Origin: Candidatus Chloroheliaceae bacterium
Lineage (GTDB): Bacteria > Chloroflexota > Chloroflexia > Chloroheliales > Chloroheliaceae
Assembly (NCBI GenBank): GCA_013390945.1
Contig: JACAUC010000008.1
Span: 1-59,968, forward strand
Direction of reading: 5' to 3'
DNA length: 59,968 nucleotides
The translations under genes were made by a program, and so were the position numbers. The notes under the pieces were generated by a model. That model made no database searches. It had not been told where the DNA came from and saw nothing but the letters and a program-made list of their open reading frames with translations. Below, in pieces: positions 34,087 through 41,450 of the stretch (the first letter of the stretch is position 1; the number at the start of each line of letters is the position of its first letter).

Positions 34087-36308
34087 TGAATTATAGTGCT
34101 GAGACTATTATAGAACTCCATAAACTGCTAGAAGAGCGCAACCAAGAACTACAGACCAGTGAAGCGCGTTTTCGCAATATTATAAATCGAAACGCCGACG
34201 GTATTATCGTAGTGGATAAAAATGGTATCGTGCAGTTTATAAATCCCGCCGCCGAAAATCTCTTTGACCGTTCTGCCGAAGAACTGCGTGGCGAACTCTT
34301 TGGTTTTCCGCTGGTGACGGGTGAAACTACTGAATTGGATATATTTAGGAAGGGCGGGGAGACTGCGGTAGCAGAAATGCGTACTGTCGTGACCGAATGG
34401 GAAGGCGAATTTGCCTACCTTGCTATGCTTAGGAATATTACCGAACGCAAGCTCGCGGAACAGCAGTTACGTCTTTTTGAGGCTTCCATCGCCCATCTGC
34501 ACGAAACGGTGGTAATTACCCAAGCCACTCCCCTTGATGAACTAGGGCCACGTATTGCCTTTGTCAATACCGCTTTTGAGCATATGACGGGCTATTCCCG
34601 TGAAGAAGTCATTGGTAAATCCCCTCGCTTTCTTCAAGGGCCAAAAACAGACCTGTTAGCTCTCGAACGGATTCGTCAGGCCCAATTAGCTTGGCAACCT
34701 ATTCATGAAGAACTGATTAATTATACTAAAGAGGGCAAAGAATATTGGGTTGAACTGGATATAAGTCCTATTAACGATGAACGCGGCTCGGCTACCTATT
34801 TTGTAGCGATTGAACGTGACATTACCGAACGTAAGCAAGCCGAAGAAGCCATTAAAAAGTTGGCCGCTTTCCCCCGCTTCAATCCCAACCCCGTTCTTGA
34901 ACTGGAGCGCGACGGAACCCTTACCTTCTATAATGCAGCGGCCCTCCAAGTAGCTCATGCCCTTGGTAAGCAACAACCCGCCGCTATTTTACCGCCAGAG
35001 GTAACGCATCTTATTGAGGAGTGTCTTTCTACGGGAGACTCCCGGCTGGGTCTCGAAATCACCATAGGTAATCGTACCCTTAGTTGGTCTTTCTTTCCTA
35101 TTATGAGTAGTCAAGTTGTCCATGCTTATGCGTTTGATATTACCGAACGTCTTAACCTCGAAGCACAATTTCGACAGTCTCAGAAGATGGAGTCAGTTGG
35201 GCAATTGGCCGGGGGAGTGGCGCACGATTTTAATAATATCCTCACCACTATTCAGGGCTACACCGATCTGATTTTGCTTAGTGATAACCTCGATACTGAA
35301 CTAGTGGAACAACTAACCCAAATCTCGGTCGCGGCGGAACGTGCCGCCAATTTGACCCATCAACTCTTGGCCTTTAGTCGTCGCCAAGTAATGCAACCAA
35401 AGCAACTTGATCTAAATGAAGTCATTAGCAATGTTACCAAAATGCTGCGCCGTATCTTGGGTGAAAATATTACCCTACAATTTAATTACCAGCCGAGCTT
35501 ACCTCGGGTTCGGGCGGACGAGGGCATGGTAGGACAAATCATAATGAGTTTGGCGGTTAATGCTAGGGATGCTATGGCGCGAGGCGGACAACTTGTGATT
35601 TCAACGTCGCTGATGGAGATTGATGATAATTATATTCAGTCTCATTTGGAAGCTCTGCCGGGGCAATATATTTGCTTGAGCGTGTCGGATACAGGCTGTG
35701 GAATGGATACGGAGACCCAGCTTCGGATCTTTGAACCCTTTTTCACTACTAAAGAAGTCGGTAAAGGTACTGGCCTAGGTTTATCTACCGTCTATGGTAT
35801 TGTCAAGCAGCACCAAGGCTGGGTAGAAGTCAATAGCCAAGTAGACGTGGGTAGCACTTTCAAGGTCTTCTTACCTAGCTATACCAAACCTAGCTCGGTT
35901 CAAGCCAGAGAATCCAACCGCGCGGAAGTAATCGGTGGGAATGAAACGATTCTGGTGGTAGAGGATGAATCCTCAGTACGAGCCCTAGTACGCAATATTT
36001 TGCAGCGTTATGGCTATCGGGTCTTAGAAGCAGCTTCGGGAAGGGAGGCACTTCTAGCTTGGGAGATCCATAAGAATCAGATTGATCTGTTGCTGACTGA
36101 TTTGGTGATGCCCGGTGATGTGGGCGGCTTAGATCTGGTAGAGCAATTACATCAGCAACAACCAGACTTGAAAGTGATCTATACCAGTGGTTATAGTGCC
36201 GAAATCGTGGGTGAAAAAATTGCCTTTTATGAGGGATTGAATTTACTTTCAAAACCCTATACCCCGACGATGCTGGCTCAAGCGGTACGCGCTTGTCTGG
36301 ATCGCTAA
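34086..36308 (+). CDS. PAS-PAS-PAS hybrid histidine kinase with C-terminal receiver
   Basis: About 740 residues, no membrane segment, so cytosolic. PAS 1 (about 25-135), PAS 2 (about 137-255) and a weaker PAS 3 (about 260-355) each end in an ITERK-type linker. The HisKA helix has GGVAHDFNNIL (His about 380). The ATPase domain shows VNARDAM (about 491), VSDTGCGMD (about 534) and GTGLGLSTVYGIVKQH. The C-terminal receiver (about 615-740) has VVEDES and the phosphoacceptor Asp in LLLTDLVMPG (about 670). PAS 2 is LOV-like (GKSPRFLQGPKTD, INYTKEGKEYW), but Pro replaces the flavin-binding Cys. The ATG shares a base with the KaiC stop codon, so the kinase is coupled to KaiC and is a natural output or input element, perhaps the functional counterpart of SasA. 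It lacks the KaiB-like domain of SasA. Confidence 0.92.
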   Translation: MNYSAETIIELHKLLEERNQELQTSEARFRNIINRNADGIIVVDKNGIVQFINPAAENLFDRSAEELRGELFGFPLVTGETTELDIFRKGGETAVAEMRTVVTEWEGEFAYLAMLRNITERKLAEQQLRLFEASIAHLHETVVITQATPLDELGPRIAFVNTAFEHMTGYSREEVIGKSPRFLQGPKTDLLALERIRQAQLAWQPIHEELINYTKEGKEYWVELDISPINDERGSATYFVAIERDITERKQAEEAIKKLAAFPRFNPNPVLELERDGTLTFYNAAALQVAHALGKQQPAAILPPEVTHLIEECLSTGDSRLGLEITIGNRTLSWSFFPIMSSQVVHAYAFDITERLNLEAQFRQSQKMESVGQLAGGVAHDFNNILTTIQGYTDLILLSDNLDTELVEQLTQISVAAERAANLTHQLLAFSRRQVMQPKQLDLNEVISNVTKMLRRILGENITLQFNYQPSLPRVRADEGMVGQIIMSLAVNARDAMARGGQLVISTSLMEIDDNYIQSHLEALPGQYICLSVSDTGCGMDTETQLRIFEPFFTTKEVGKGTGLGLSTVYGIVKQHQGWVEVNSQVDVGSTFKVFLPSYTKPSSVQARESNRAEVIGGNETILVVEDESSVRALVRNILQRYGYRVLEAASGREALLAWEIHKNQIDLLLTDLVMPGDVGGLDLVEQLHQQQPDLKVIYTSGYSAEIVGEKIAFYEGLNLLSKPYTPTMLAQAVRACLDR

Positions 36309-36336
36309 TCCAAAACAAGAAGACCTTAGCCAAAGC

Positions 36337-36648
36337 TCAAACCCACCCTAGAAGGGTACGCAAGCTCCAAACTAGGCCCACGCCTACAATCATAGCCAAT
36401 AATAAGTTGCCGCTACGGGCGGCTACTAGGGCCGTTGCGAGGGCTGCGAGGGCTCCTATCGGGCCACCCTTAATAATTTCGGGAGCGATTATCGCTACTA
36501 ATACTGTGCCGGGGATATAGGAGAGCCAAGCCTCCATCCGTTTCGAGAGCGTTACCCGATCCATCAGCCATAGACCGCCTACTCGGGTGCCGTATGTTAC
36601 CAGTGCCATCCCCAAAATAGTCAGTAGTACCGTTGGGTCAATCTGCAT
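36337..36648 (-). CDS. azlD: AzlD-family branched-chain amino acid export subunit
   Basis: 103 residues with about three or four helices. It is the small partner of AzlC in branched-chain amino acid (azaleucine) export. The family features are TYGTRVGGLWLMDR near the N-terminus and SYIPGTVLVAIIAPEI in the middle, and the gene adjoins azlC. Its start overlaps the azlC stop region by about 11 nt. It ends 28 nt from the stop codon of the histidine kinase, convergent. Confidence 0.92.
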   Translation of the reverse strand: MQIDPTVLLTILGMALVTYGTRVGGLWLMDRVTLSKRMEAWLSYIPGTVLVAIIAPEIIKGGPIGALAALATALVAARSGNLLLAMIVGVGLVWSLRTLLGWV

Positions 36649-37348
36649 GGCGCAACGCTCCTATCAGACTTCCAGCTAACCCTCCGCACAAAATATACCA
36701 CTTGCCTGGCAACCATTGGGCGGCTATTAGGGCTACTATTGCCGCTACTATCCAAGGTAGTATATCGGCTTTGCCCTTCCATAACCCTACTAACAAGGCA
36801 ATAAAAACGGCGGTAAAGGCAAAATCGAGACCTAGCCGAGAAGGGTCTTGCAGCACACTCCCAATTGTCCGACCTATTCCAGTGGCACTTGTCCAAGCCA
36901 CGAAGACCGTGAGGCCACTCCCCAACAAGAAAGCGGCGTTGCGCTTGCCTTTGGCAAACTGGCTCATTGTCAATGCCCAGCTCTCATCGGTCATAAAGAA
37001 GAGGCTGACATAACGCTGGAAGAAATTTAGGCGCGAGAACCAAGGATGGAGTACGGCCCCCATCAAGAGGAGTCGCAAATTGACTAAGAGGGTGGTGAGA
37101 ATGATGGTAAGCACTGGAAGAGGCGCAACCCAGAGACCTAGTGCCGTAAACTGAGAGGCTCCCGCAAAGACCAAGCCGCTCATCAATAACGATTCGGTTA
37201 GGCTAAGTCCAGCTTGGCGGGCTAGAATACCAAAGACCAGCCCATAGGTAAAGACCCCAATATTAATTGGAATACTTTGCTTTACCCCGGCCCATACTCC
37301 GCTTAGGTTAAAACTGAGGGGCTCGTCATTATGCGGTGCATTGTCCAT
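36638..37348 (-). CDS. azlC: AzlC-family branched-chain amino acid export permease
   Basis: About 236 residues, polytopic. Signatures are KQSIPINIGVFTYGLVFG, SLLMSGLVFAGASQFTALGLW and LRLLLMGAVLHPWF, typical of AzlC. With AzlD it exports branched-chain amino acids or analogues. The frame can start at a TTG at 37369, inside the preceding gene, but the ATG at 37348 gives the normal N-terminus and lies 11 nt after the mogA/moaB stop codon. Neither has a clear Shine-Dalgarno. Confidence 0.93.
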   Translation of the reverse strand: MDNAPHNDEPLSFNLSGVWAGVKQSIPINIGVFTYGLVFGILARQAGLSLTESLLMSGLVFAGASQFTALGLWVAPLPVLTIILTTLLVNLRLLLMGAVLHPWFSRLNFFQRYVSLFFMTDESWALTMSQFAKGKRNAAFLLGSGLTVFVAWTSATGIGRTIGSVLQDPSRLGLDFAFTAVFIALLVGLWKGKADILPWIVAAIVALIAAQWLPGKWYILCGGLAGSLIGALRHAD

Positions 37349-37359
37349 TGGTTTATTGG

Positions 37360-37887
37360 TTAGGCGCAATCGGTGGGATCGCCTGAGATCTTTTCCACCG
37401 CATGAGGTAAGGCGCGAATAATTGCTTCCAGCGACTCAGTAGCTCCTTTAGGACTACCTGGCAAATTGACAATCAAAGTGCTACCCCGAATACCTACTAC
37501 TGCCCTTGAAATAACCGCCATTGGAGTTTTTTGCAGGCTATAAGCTCGCATTGCTTCGGCCATTCCTGGCACCTGCTTCTCTATCACAGCTAAGGTGGCC
37601 TCTGGTGTTACGTCACGGGGGGCTACGCCAGTGCCTCCGGTGGTTAAGATTAGGTTTAGATGTAAGTCATCTGACCAACTTCTAAGTTTGGCTTCAATTA
37701 GGAGGCGTTCGTCTGGTATAACCTCGTAAGCCGTTACCACGAAAGCCACTTTCAGTTGTTCGGTTAGCAGCTCGCGCAGTTTTGGGCCACTGGTATCTAT
37801 GCGCTCCCCTCGTGCGCTTCGGTCGCTTAGGGTTAAAATACCGACTTTGAAAGGCGTTTTCGCGCTTCCCTCATTTTCAGATTCCAT
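37360..37887 (-). CDS. Molybdopterin adenylyltransferase-type protein (MogA/MoaB family)
   Basis: Binds or adenylylates molybdopterin during molybdenum cofactor synthesis. 175 residues. Signatures are VGILTLSDRSARGERIDTSG, LILTTGGTGVAPRDVTPEAT and LPGSPKGATESL, with conserved Asp and Glu in the DVTPE motif. Whether it is a MogA or a MoaB paralogue cannot be decided here, and no other moa or moe genes are nearby. It sits in a minus-strand series of closely packed genes (cmk, plsC, this gene, azlC, azlD), with only 1 nt between it and plsC. Confidence 0.92.
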   Translation of the reverse strand: MESENEGSAKTPFKVGILTLSDRSARGERIDTSGPKLRELLTEQLKVAFVVTAYEVIPDERLLIEAKLRSWSDDLHLNLILTTGGTGVAPRDVTPEATLAVIEKQVPGMAEAMRAYSLQKTPMAVISRAVVGIRGSTLIVNLPGSPKGATESLEAIIRALPHAVEKISGDPTDCA

Positions 37888-37888
37888 T

Positions 37889-38716
37889 TTAGGGAGTAAC
37901 CTCCTCAGTGGATGAAGTTCCTCCTAGCCGAGCCGCTTTACGCGCTGCTTTTTTGTTAATTTGTTCCAGCTTGGTTTGCTCGCGGAGAGCCTTACGTGTT
38001 GCCAGCTTTTGGGGAGCATATTCGCCCTGATATTCGGGCGGCATTAGCTCGGCAATTCTGCTCATCATTAAGTCGGTCAATTCTTCCAAATCGTCGCGCT
38101 GCCCCGGCCCGGCTTTGGGTAGTTTGTAGGGTTTACCCACTCGTACCGTTACAGGTGGGCGACGGTGGAAGAAGGGTTTACCCTTCTTCCACTTGGTCTT
38201 GCGCGAAATAAGTTCGGTGCCAGTGATAGCCACAGGCACAATAGTGGCATCTGCTTGCAAGGCGATGAGAGCGGCCCCTTTGTGGGCTTCTATCAGGGCA
38301 TAATTATCGCTGCGGTGTCCTTCAGGAAAGATGTTTAACAACTTGCCCTCTTTGAGCAATTCAATCGAGCGGCTAAGTGCTTGTCGGTCGGCTTTACCCC
38401 GCTGGACTGGAAAGGCTCCCCACACTCGCACTACCCCTCCCACAAAAAAGACTTCAAATATCTCTACCTTAGCCATCTGATAGAACGAGCGTGGCAAAAT
38501 ATTATGAATTGCGACCAAATCCCACTGGCTTTGATGGTTGGAGGTGAGCATTACACCTCCTTTAGTGGGCATATTACGCTGACCTTCGATCTTAAAGTCA
38601 GATATGAGCCACATCACGATTGGCCCCATAAACCAGCCGAAGTAGAAGATGGCTTCATGGGCGATGCACCAGAGGAGATATTTTAACTTTTTCCAAAGTG
38701 GCTGTAAACTTGACAT
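37889..38716 (-). CDS. plsC: 1-acyl-sn-glycerol-3-phosphate acyltransferase (PlsC family)
   Basis: Acylates lysophosphatidate in phospholipid synthesis. 275 residues, with a hydrophobic N-terminal segment (about 14-40) for membrane attachment. The catalytic NHQSQWD (His61-x4-Asp66) is followed by the FPEGHRS motif (usually FPEGTRS). The substitution of His for Thr at that place is a mild oddity. PxxI-type and VAITGTEL motifs follow. The C-terminal ~45 residues are basic and predicted helical. The gene lies 4 nt after cmk and 1 nt before mogA/moaB in the same transcript, a common cmk-plsC pairing. Confidence 0.93.
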   Translation of the reverse strand: MSSLQPLWKKLKYLLWCIAHEAIFYFGWFMGPIVMWLISDFKIEGQRNMPTKGGVMLTSNHQSQWDLVAIHNILPRSFYQMAKVEIFEVFFVGGVVRVWGAFPVQRGKADRQALSRSIELLKEGKLLNIFPEGHRSDNYALIEAHKGAALIALQADATIVPVAITGTELISRKTKWKKGKPFFHRRPPVTVRVGKPYKLPKAGPGQRDDLEELTDLMMSRIAELMPPEYQGEYAPQKLATRKALREQTKLEQINKKAARKAARLGGTSSTEEVTP

Positions 38717-38720
38717 AAGT

Positions 38721-39422
38721 TTAATTAATCGCGGCAGTGAGGGCCATATTTATCTTTTCTGTTACCTCTTGTTGGTTTAGGTTGTCAGTATTAATTACCA
38801 GTGCGCCGGGTGGAATCACTAAGGGGGCGGCGGCTCGTGAGCGATCAATCCGGTCACGTTCCTCCAAACCTTGTTGGGCTTCCTCGGCGGTCTTGGTTTG
38901 GGTCTCCTGTTGGCGGCGACGTTGCGCTCTTACCTCTGGCGAAGCATCCAGATAAACTTTCAAATCGGCCTCTGGTAGTACCACACTTCCAATATCGCGC
39001 CCAATCATAATAATACCCCCCGCTTGTCGGGCAATCTCCCTTTGCCGGGCCACCAATTCGGCCCGCACTTCTGGGACTGTTGCCACAGGCGATACCCATT
39101 GTTCTACCTCCGCCGACCGCAAAAGTTGGCTGACATCCTCGCCTTCGACTAGCACGGTATATTGTCGCCCGTCTTTTTCTTCCTCCAGCGTGGCATCCCG
39201 TGAGATAAAGTCCAAATTGCCTGCAATTGCCGCCAAGCCTGCGTTATCCGACATTGCTACTCCGCGCCGCAGTGCCAAAAGGGTTACGGCGCGGTACATT
39301 GCCCCGGTATCGAGGTAGGGTATCTTCAACTGTGCTGCTAGTATTTGCCCGATAGTTGTCTTTCCTGATCCAGCGGTTCCATCTATTGCAATCAAAAACC
39401 GTCTACCTTCGCCCACTGCCAA
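38721..39422 (-). CDS. cmk: Cytidylate kinase
   Basis: Phosphorylates CMP and dCMP to the diphosphates. 233 residues, usual length. Walker A GTAGSGKT (15-22), LDTGAMYRAVTLLAL, then the CMP-binding GRDIGSVVLPEADLKVYLDA and the RxxQ-rich lid. The start is TTG at 39422, supported by AAGGAGG about 6 nt upstream, with no better ATG. It heads the cmk-plsC-mogA/moaB-azlC-azlD series and lies 26 nt downstream of the rlu-type gene. Confidence 0.95.
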   Translation of the reverse strand: MAVGEGRRFLIAIDGTAGSGKTTIGQILAAQLKIPYLDTGAMYRAVTLLALRRGVAMSDNAGLAAIAGNLDFISRDATLEEEKDGRQYTVLVEGEDVSQLLRSAEVEQWVSPVATVPEVRAELVARQREIARQAGGIIMIGRDIGSVVLPEADLKVYLDASPEVRAQRRRQQETQTKTAEEAQQGLEERDRIDRSRAAAPLVIPPGALVINTDNLNQQEVTEKINMALTAAIN

Positions 39423-39448
39423 AATATTCCTCCCTTACTTTTTATGCT

Positions 39449-41329
39449 TTATTTCGGTTTTTTCTTGAACCCGGCAGGAGCAGAACGTTTGCCTTGCCGA
39501 GGTGGTTCAGGCTTTTGCCCTGTGCCATAACGCTTTGGACGTTGTGACCCGCTTTTTGGCTTAGCCTTATTCTCCCTTTTTCCGCCACTCTCCTTTTTCT
39601 TGTAACTTTCTACCGGAGCAGAACGCTTGCCTGAATCACGCTCATCACTGGGCGGTTTTCTACCAAAGTTTTGGTTCGTTCGTTCGTCGTTAGGTGGCCT
39701 CTTGCCAAAGTTTTGGTTAGGTCGCTCATCTCTAACAGGCCGCCTAAAAGGTGGCTGCTCGTCACTAACGGGTCTTCTGAAAGGAGGTCGTTCGTCCGCA
39801 GCGGGTCGGCTGAAGTTAGGTCGCTCGTCACTAACAGGTCGCCGGAAAGGTGGTCGCTCATCAGCAACGGGCCTTCTAAAGGGAGGGCGTTCGTCAGCAA
39901 TGGGTCGTCGGAAAGGAGGGCGTTCGTCAGCAATGGGCCGTCGGAAAGGAGGGCGTTCGTCAGCAATGGGTCGTCGGAAAGGTGGTCGTTCGTCAGTAAC
40001 GGGTCGTCGGAAAGGTGGTCGTTCGTCAGTAGCAGGTCGTCGGAAAGGTGGTCGTTCGTCAGTAGCAGGTCGCCGAAAGGGTTGCTCGTTATTATTAGAT
40101 ATTCTGTTGTCATTGATCGGTCGGTCATTAACGGGTCGCCTGAAAGGTGGTCGCTCGTCAGCAACGGGTCGTCGGAAAGGTGGCTCGTTATTGGGCTTTC
40201 TATCAAAGTGCGGTCGTTCGTTACTAACGGGTCGTTGGAAGATTGGTCGTTCCTCATTAGGTAATCTTCTATCGTCGTTAGATGGTCGCCGAAAGGGTTG
40301 CCGTTCGTCATTGGCGGGTCTTCTATCGCTTAGGCTAGGAGTTCGTCGGTCAAAGTGCGGTCGTTCGTCACTAACGGGTCTTCTAAATGGCTGAAATTGG
40401 TTGTTATCAGGTCTTTTACCAGCGTTTTGCCGCTCCTTAAAATCAGGTCTTAGGTGTTCCTCATTAGGTCTCTTCTTGCCAGCAGTTGTCGGGTCTCCCT
40501 TGTTGGCGGAACGAGAGTTTGGCTTGTTCTGAATGGTTACTCGTTCCCCATTGGCGGCTTGTAGCAAGGATTTGATTTCGGCTTTGCTCAATGGTCGCGT
40601 CTTTCCTTCATCCAAATCTGCCAGAGGCAGTGGACCAAAGCGTACCCGTTTCAGGTTCAGGGTAGAAAAACCAATCGCCCGTGCCATTAGTCGCACTTGC
40701 CGTTTCTTACCCTCCTTGATTACAAACCGAATCAGGCTGTTTGAACCCTCGTAACCCACCAAATCCACTTTGGCTGGTTGGGTCACTTGTTCTTCTAACT
40801 CTCCCGTTTCAGGGTTTTCCACGGGAATTTTGATACCTTTGCGTAACCGTTCTAGCTCTTTTAAGGGTGGCCTGCCGTCTAGCACGGCCAAATATTCCTT
40901 TTCCACCCCAAAGCGGGGATGGCTCAGGGATTGGGCAAAAGAACCATCATTGGTCAAGAGCAAAAGCCCCTCGGTTTCTGCATCCAAGCGTCCCACTGGA
41001 TAAAGCCGCTCCTCGATTTCTACCAGATCCATAATGGTAGGGCGGCCTTGGGGGTCGCTAACTGTCGAAAGGTATCCGGCTGGTTTGTTCAGCATTAAAT
41101 AAATCTTTTTGGGGGTAGTGCCCGGCTTTACCGCAACCGGGTGTTCATCTACCAAGATTTTATCTTGGGCGGGATTAATTTTTACGCCAAGTTGAGTGAC
41201 CACTTTTCCGTTCACTCTTACTCTTCCAGCGGTAATTAGTTCCTCGCAGGCTCGGCGGCTGGCAATTCCAGCCCGTGCCAGAACTTTTTGCAACCGCTCC
41301 TCGTTATTTGCATCATTCATTTTTTTCAA
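39449..41329 (-). CDS. RluB/RsuA-family rRNA pseudouridine synthase with long Arg/Pro-rich repeat tail
   Basis: 626 residues. Residues ~10-55 form an S4 RNA-binding domain (LQKVLARAGIASRRACEELI). Residues ~75-240 are the catalytic domain with KPAGYLSTVSDP and the catalytic Asp116 in VGRLDAETEGLLLLTNDG, then KEGKKRQVRLMARAIG. Residues ~245-626 are an unusual extension of imperfect 11-residue units of the type DERPPFRRPVA, rich in Arg, Pro, Asp and Asn, with a Lys-rich end. RluB-type enzymes make pseudouridine in 23S rRNA, and the extra tail probably binds RNA or ribosomes. Two starts are possible: TTG at 41329 with AGGAG 4 nt upstream, and the ATG at 41320. Confidence 0.9.
   Translation of the reverse strand: MKKMNDANNEERLQKVLARAGIASRRACEELITAGRVRVNGKVVTQLGVKINPAQDKILVDEHPVAVKPGTTPKKIYLMLNKPAGYLSTVSDPQGRPTIMDLVEIEERLYPVGRLDAETEGLLLLTNDGSFAQSLSHPRFGVEKEYLAVLDGRPPLKELERLRKGIKIPVENPETGELEEQVTQPAKVDLVGYEGSNSLIRFVIKEGKKRQVRLMARAIGFSTLNLKRVRFGPLPLADLDEGKTRPLSKAEIKSLLQAANGERVTIQNKPNSRSANKGDPTTAGKKRPNEEHLRPDFKERQNAGKRPDNNQFQPFRRPVSDERPHFDRRTPSLSDRRPANDERQPFRRPSNDDRRLPNEERPIFQRPVSNERPHFDRKPNNEPPFRRPVADERPPFRRPVNDRPINDNRISNNNEQPFRRPATDERPPFRRPATDERPPFRRPVTDERPPFRRPIADERPPFRRPIADERPPFRRPIADERPPFRRPVADERPPFRRPVSDERPNFSRPAADERPPFRRPVSDEQPPFRRPVRDERPNQNFGKRPPNDERTNQNFGRKPPSDERDSGKRSAPVESYKKKESGGKRENKAKPKSGSQRPKRYGTGQKPEPPRQGKRSAPAGFKKKPK
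39729..40200. repeat. Imperfect 33-bp tandem repeats inside the pseudouridine synthase gene
   Basis: Units of about 33 bp coding for 11 residues (DERPPFRRPxx on the minus strand) recur through this tract. The cleanest copies lie between about 39830 and 40085. Degenerate copies extend to about 40390. Long open frames on both strands in this tract come from the repeat and are not genes. Confidence 0.9.
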
Positions 41330-41397
41330 GATTCTCCTGCCCCTATTATACCAGTCATGGGCAAGCGGTTACAAACGGGTTGACTAGCACTTTAAAT

Positions 41398-41442
41398 CAA
41401 AAAAGCAAAAAGCCCCCTACCCTATAGGGCAAGGAGCTTTTT
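41398..41442 (-). terminator. Rho-independent terminator of the giant subtilase gene
   Basis: Minus strand: AAAAAGCTCCTTGCCCTATAGGG...AGGGGGCTTTTT is a long hairpin with GCTCCTTGCCC pairing with GGGTAGGGGGC with a few mismatches, followed by TTTTTGCTTTTTTG. It lies just past the stop codon at 41451. Confidence 0.8.
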
Positions 41443-41450
41443 GAGGTCTC

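Noticed and set aside
34560..34850. Blue-light LOV photoreceptor in the hybrid kinase
   Set aside because: The photoactive Cys of the N-C-R-F-L-Q motif is replaced by Pro (SPRFLQ). Similar Cys-less PAS domains are common.
38854..39099. Alternative frames inside cmk
   Set aside because: Cmk has full-length homology signatures and a Shine-Dalgarno at its TTG start. The others are shadows.
39610..40394. Three long open frames (up to 255 residues) overlapping the repeat tail of the pseudouridine synthase in other frames and on the other strand
   Set aside because: They arise from the 33-bp repeat being open in several frames. They have no start signals, no domain and extreme composition. The rlu frame continues a known domain and is the real one.
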